Below, one piece after another: positions 5,257-7,108 of a DNA stretch of 7,108 bases. Within the stretch, counting starts at the first letter, position 1. Each line of letters begins with the position of its first letter. The notes under the pieces were generated by a model. It worked only from the letters and a program-made list of their open reading frames with translations, did not search any database and was not told where the DNA came from. The DNA is from Candidatus Aenigmatarchaeota archaeon. GTDB taxonomy: Archaea > Aenigmatarchaeota > Aenigmatarchaeia > QMZP01. The stretch covers positions 1 to 7,108 of the forward strand of contig DAOVFN010000035.1 in the NCBI GenBank assembly GCA_030672885.1, in the 5' to 3' direction. A program made the position numbers and the translations under genes.

Positions 5257-5260
5257 CTCC
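5257..5260 (-). promoter_or_regulatory. Shine-Dalgarno-like GGAG before fni
   Basis: On the minus strand CGGAGCTGGAAAC precedes the ATG, placing GGAG 8 nt upstream. No TATA box lies within 30 nt, so fni is probably translated from a leadered mRNA. Confidence 0.5.
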
Positions 5261-5275
5261 GTGCCTGCCAGAGGC
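5261..5275. repeat. Direct repeat GTGCCTGCCAGAGGC, copy 1
   Basis: GTGCCTGCCAGAGGC is found identically at 5440-5454. Fifteen identical bases only 179 bp apart, both within hairpin arms, indicate local duplication or a conserved structural element. Confidence 0.7.
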
Positions 5276-5313
5276 GTGACAGCTTTGCTGTCACTACCTG
5301 CCAACAGAGTTGG

Positions 5314-5334
5314 CAGAGGCAGCGCACTCTCTTG
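5314..5334. repeat. Direct repeat copy 1 inside the hairpin array
   Basis: These 21 bases (containing CAGAGGCAG and GCACTCTC) match 5448-5468 at 19 of 21 positions, by direct comparison. Confidence 0.7.
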
Positions 5335-5439
5335 TAACGAAGTTGCATGTATTTGCCTTCGGCATCTCCCGTGCTGATGCACAAGACCTTGCGACTTACC
5401 GCAAGGGATGTGCCGCATCCGCTCTGTCTTCGACAGGCG

Positions 5440-5454
5440 GTGCCTGCCAGAGGC
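5440..5454. repeat. Direct repeat GTGCCTGCCAGAGGC, copy 2
   Basis: This is the identical partner of 5261-5275, and it overlaps the start of the 21-base repeat at 5448. Confidence 0.7.
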
Positions 5455-5468
5455 AGTGCACTCTCGTG
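5448..5468. repeat. Direct repeat copy 2 inside the hairpin array
   Basis: This is the partner of 5314-5334. It differs at two positions, where C and T at 5323 and 5332 become T and G. The repeat joins the CTGCC-AGA-GGCAG hairpin to the following GTGCC-ATA-GGCAC hairpin. Confidence 0.7.
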
Positions 5469-5537
5469 CCATAGGCACAAGACCCCTGAATTCATTCAGG
5501 GCTGCAAAGGGCATGCTGATGAAAAACTATGCGCCCT

Positions 5538-5583
5538 ATTAAATTTAAATAGCTTAATATTATTAATTAATCATCCGTTATAC
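5538..5583. promoter_or_regulatory. AT-rich divergent promoter zone for fni (-) and the 456-aa surface protein (+)
   Basis: Bases 5538-5570 are almost pure A/T. On the minus strand CTATTTAAATTT offers a TATA box that would start fni transcription near 5515-5520, giving a leader of about 270 nt. On the plus strand TTTAAATA (5544-5551) would start near 5574, and TTATAC (5578-5583) near 5607. No single choice is decisive. Confidence 0.5.
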
Positions 5584-5608
5584 TCGCTAAAGACGGGAAG
5601 GTCGTGCC

Positions 5609-6979
5609 ATGTTCAACAAATCATTCATGCCCCTGCTGGTTCTTGTGTCCCTTCTCGCCGCAGTCCCGGTATCAGCTACCAATCTGGAGCTTAATGTTGC
5701 TGATAAGGAAAAGACCACCTATCTGGGAGATGAGGTCTCCTTTGATTTCTCTGTAACCAAGCTGGGCGCCCTTGATGATAGGGTCCGGGTGGATGTATTG
5801 GGCGAGCCCCAGGAATGGGTCAGCATGGTCCCATCCATGGTCCATCTTCCAAGCCGCCAGGACACCAATATGTCAGTAAGCTTCTTTCCCACAGGAGAGG
5901 CTACAGGGACATTCACCTATACCATTGCTGTGGCATCATACATTTGGACATCTGTATCGGTATCCGATACCGTCACCCTCACTGTCCTGAGGCCCCTTGA
6001 CATAGAGGACTTTGCCGCGAGCAGGCCCGGAGACGAACTCTTCCTTAACATACTTCTCGTCTCCAAGGGCCCAGAAGATGCAGTCATGGATTTTTCGGTA
6101 ACGAATTTCAGGGGAGACACCGTGAAGGAGTTCTCGCTGTCTGCCAGCGTTGACGGCTCCACTCTGGTGGAGGAGAGCGTCCCCCTTCCGGATGGCATAC
6201 TTGCCGGGGACTATAATGTGGAGGTGTCCCTTGCGGGAACCCCTGTCAGAAAGGATTGCATGTTCACTGTCCTGCCGGTCCATGCTGTCACCGAATCGGT
6301 CAGGAAGACATCCTCGGTCCTTTGCGATGATTACGAGATAACCATAGTCAATGAGGGCAACATAAGGGAGCCCGAATACGTAACATACAGGACCGTCCCG
6401 AACAGCGACTGGGTCACTGGCCTCATAACAGCGCCGGATGACTGTTTTGTGAGGGGCGGAGAAAAGACCTGCAGATATGTTTTTCATGACCTGGCTCCGG
6501 GCGAGTCCGCAAGCATGAGCTACAGGCTGGACTACTGGTCGATATATGCCACATACATCCTGGTCCTGGTTGCTGTCTTCATGGCGGTATTCCTTGGCAT
6601 GAGGCGCGCCACATCCCCTGTGATAATCAAGAGGCACGTCAGGAAGGGAGGTGACAGGCACCATGTGGTTCTTGAGGTAAGGAATCCCTTCTATCATAAC
6701 CTATCAAATGCGATTGTGAGGGATTGGGTGTCCCCCCTGGCCAATGTGCTGCACCATGAGATAGACATGGTCAGGCCCCTGATAAGGCGCTCTGGTGCCG
6801 GGACCGAGCTTATATGGAAGCTTGGTGACATAAGGCCCAAAGAGACCAGGATAATCAGTTATCCCATAAAGACCCTTGTGGAGGGCAGCCTCAAGATGCC
6901 CCATGCATATATCCGATATAACAAACCAAACGGCCGCATCAAGAGGATGTTTTCCAAATCCCTTGTCATAGAGTCCTGA
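5609..6979 (+). CDS. Surface/membrane protein with signal peptide, Ig-like beta domains, one membrane helix and a C-terminal beta domain
   Basis: This 456-aa protein has a signal peptide (1-23, cleavage probably after VSA) followed by beta-rich modules. Residues ~25-127 resemble NEW3/COG1361-type domains (YLGDEVSFDFSVTKLG, PTGEATGTFTYTI, SVSDTVTLTVL). Residues ~128-222 form a second such module (RPGDELFLNILLVSKGPEDA, LAGDYNVEVSL), and ~223-308 a third containing C239, C279 and C288. A membrane helix (about 312-331, IYATYILVLVAVFMAVFLG) is followed at once by MRRATSPVIIKRHVRKGG, which places the last ~125 residues in the cytoplasm. That tail still looks like a DUF11-style beta domain (VVLEVRNPFYHNLSNAIVRD, IWKLGDIRPKETRIISYPI). 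A weak GGGAAGGT lies before the ATG. The role is unknown; cell-envelope structure or export scaffolding are possibilities. Confidence 0.85.
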   Translation: MFNKSFMPLLVLVSLLAAVPVSATNLELNVADKEKTTYLGDEVSFDFSVTKLGALDDRVRVDVLGEPQEWVSMVPSMVHLPSRQDTNMSVSFFPTGEATGTFTYTIAVASYIWTSVSVSDTVTLTVLRPLDIEDFAASRPGDELFLNILLVSKGPEDAVMDFSVTNFRGDTVKEFSLSASVDGSTLVEESVPLPDGILAGDYNVEVSLAGTPVRKDCMFTVLPVHAVTESVRKTSSVLCDDYEITIVNEGNIREPEYVTYRTVPNSDWVTGLITAPDDCFVRGGEKTCRYVFHDLAPGESASMSYRLDYWSIYATYILVLVAVFMAVFLGMRRATSPVIIKRHVRKGGDRHHVVLEVRNPFYHNLSNAIVRDWVSPLANVLHHEIDMVRPLIRRSGAGTELIWKLGDIRPKETRIISYPIKTLVEGSLKMPHAYIRYNKPNGRIKRMFSKSLVIES

Positions 6980-7017
6980 TTCTGTGTGGATGATTCTCAA
7001 CAACACGATGTGTCAAT

Positions 7018-7108
7018 ATGATAAAAGCGGTTGTATTCGACTGGGACGGAACCCTTGTGGATAACATGGGAATCCATGCTACCTCGTTCAGGGAGGCCCT
7101 CAAGGGAA
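7018..7108 (+). CDS. HAD-superfamily hydrolase, N-terminus (3' truncated by window edge)
   Basis: Thirty residues are visible, starting MIKAVVFDWDGTLVDNMG. The DxDGT motif (D8-W-D10-G-T) is HAD motif I: the nucleophilic Asp and the general acid/base. The following VDNMGIHATSFREAL fits the phosphoglycolate phosphatase/beta-phosphoglucomutase branch, whose alpha-helical cap begins here. The substrate cannot be told from this fragment. ATG 7018 is the only start in frame before the conserved strand. No TATA box or ribosome site is obvious in the 38-nt gap after the upstream stop, so it may be read from the preceding gene. Confidence 0.88.
   Translation, partial: MIKAVVFDWDGTLVDNMGIHATSFREALKG

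Larger units (their letters stand above)
5263..5536 (-). other. Hairpin array: candidate structured 5' leader of fni or structured ncRNA
   Basis: This region has no convincing gene. Nearly every segment folds back on itself; stems are given in plus coordinates. Perfect 8-bp stems: 5276-5283/5287-5294 (loop TTT), 5298-5305/5309-5316 (loop AGA), 5484-5491/5494-5501. A 7-bp stem: 5387-5393/5400-5406. Stems of 4-6 bp: 5267-5269 or 5263-5266 with 5272-5275, 5333-5338/5342-5347 (GAA), 5354-5357/5361-5364 (TTC), 5371-5374/5379-5382, 5406-5410/5416-5420. Also 5424-5428/5432-5436 (TTC, extended by 5419-5422/5437-5440), 5444-5448/5452-5456 (AGA), 5466-5470/5474-5478 (ATA), and 5509-5514/5529-5536. The strand is given as minus because an AT-rich promoter zone lies beyond 5538 and fni has a Shine-Dalgarno-like site at the other end. 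The palindromes themselves are strand-neutral. Confidence 0.55.

Noticed and set aside
3990..5279. Long plus-strand open frames (191 aa and 230 aa) antisense to the UBA-like gene and fni
   Set aside because: They are rich in Ser/Pro/Ala with no recognisable motif. They lie opposite two well-supported genes, so they are shadows of codon bias.
5371..5382. TGATG and CTGATGA sequences (5375 and 5516) considered as C/D-box sRNA motifs
   Set aside because: No properly spaced C, D', C' and D set is present. The first lies in the loop of a small hairpin.
5193..5514. Two minus-strand frames of about 100 aa across the hairpin array
   Set aside because: They are Arg/Cys/His-rich without family features, overlap the start of fni out of frame, and their content follows from the palindromes.
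5936..6697. 253-aa minus-strand open frame opposite the surface protein
   Set aside because: The opposite strand encodes a protein with signal peptide, beta modules and membrane helix; the antisense frame has no coherent domain.
1..7108. CRISPR arrays, insertion sequences or toxin-antitoxin pairs
   Set aside because: No regularly spaced repeat-spacer pattern, transposase motif or paired small ORFs were found. The hairpin array repeats are irregularly spaced.

Overview
The window looks archaeal. It carries a Cbf5-type pseudouridine synthase, a single-domain Get3/ArsA ATPase, a type 2 isopentenyl-diphosphate isomerase, and a tRNA-Cys interrupted at the classical 37/38 position with a recognisable bulge-helix-bulge. 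Most start codons sit about 24-30 nt from TATA-like octamers, as in leaderless archaeal mRNAs, and Arg AGG and Ile ATA codons are frequent. The mix of small membrane and surface proteins suggests a DPANN-type or other uncultivated lineage, but that is inference. Both window edges cut a gene.

Layout: cbf5 C-terminal half (1-510, +); a membrane-anchored lytic-transglycosylase-like protein (613-1584, +), visibly lower in GC than its neighbours; an intron-containing tRNA-Cys(GCA) (1657-1817, +); get3/arsA (1863-2813, +). Convergent to get3 is a small Cys-rich exported protein with a MopE-like motif (2844-3200, -). It is divergent from an HTH plus zinc-ribbon protein (3233-3604, +), with only 32 bp between their start codons. 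Then come a four-helix membrane protein with a UBA-like N-terminus (3631-4209, -) and fni (4241-5248, -). A 360-bp gene-free region (5249-5608) follows, then a large surface/membrane protein (5609-6979, +) and the start of a HAD-family hydrolase (7018-7108, +).

The most unusual part is the gene-free region. From about 5263 to 5536 it is almost wall-to-wall short hairpins, many perfect with 3-nt loops. It contains duplicated motifs that keep the hairpin pattern while the stem sequences differ. It lies between an AT-rich divergent promoter zone (about 5538-5583) and a Shine-Dalgarno-like GGAG in front of fni. The simplest reading is a roughly 270-nt structured 5' leader on the isoprenoid gene fni, or an independent structured RNA or DNA element.

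The genes do not form one pathway. Themes are RNA modification and tRNA (cbf5, tRNA-Cys), membrane-protein targeting (get3), membrane lipid precursors (fni), and cell-surface or membrane proteins (the SLT protein, the Cys-rich protein, the UBA-like membrane protein and the 456-aa protein). The second point of interest is a murein-hydrolase fold, anchored to face outward, in an organism that should have no murein.
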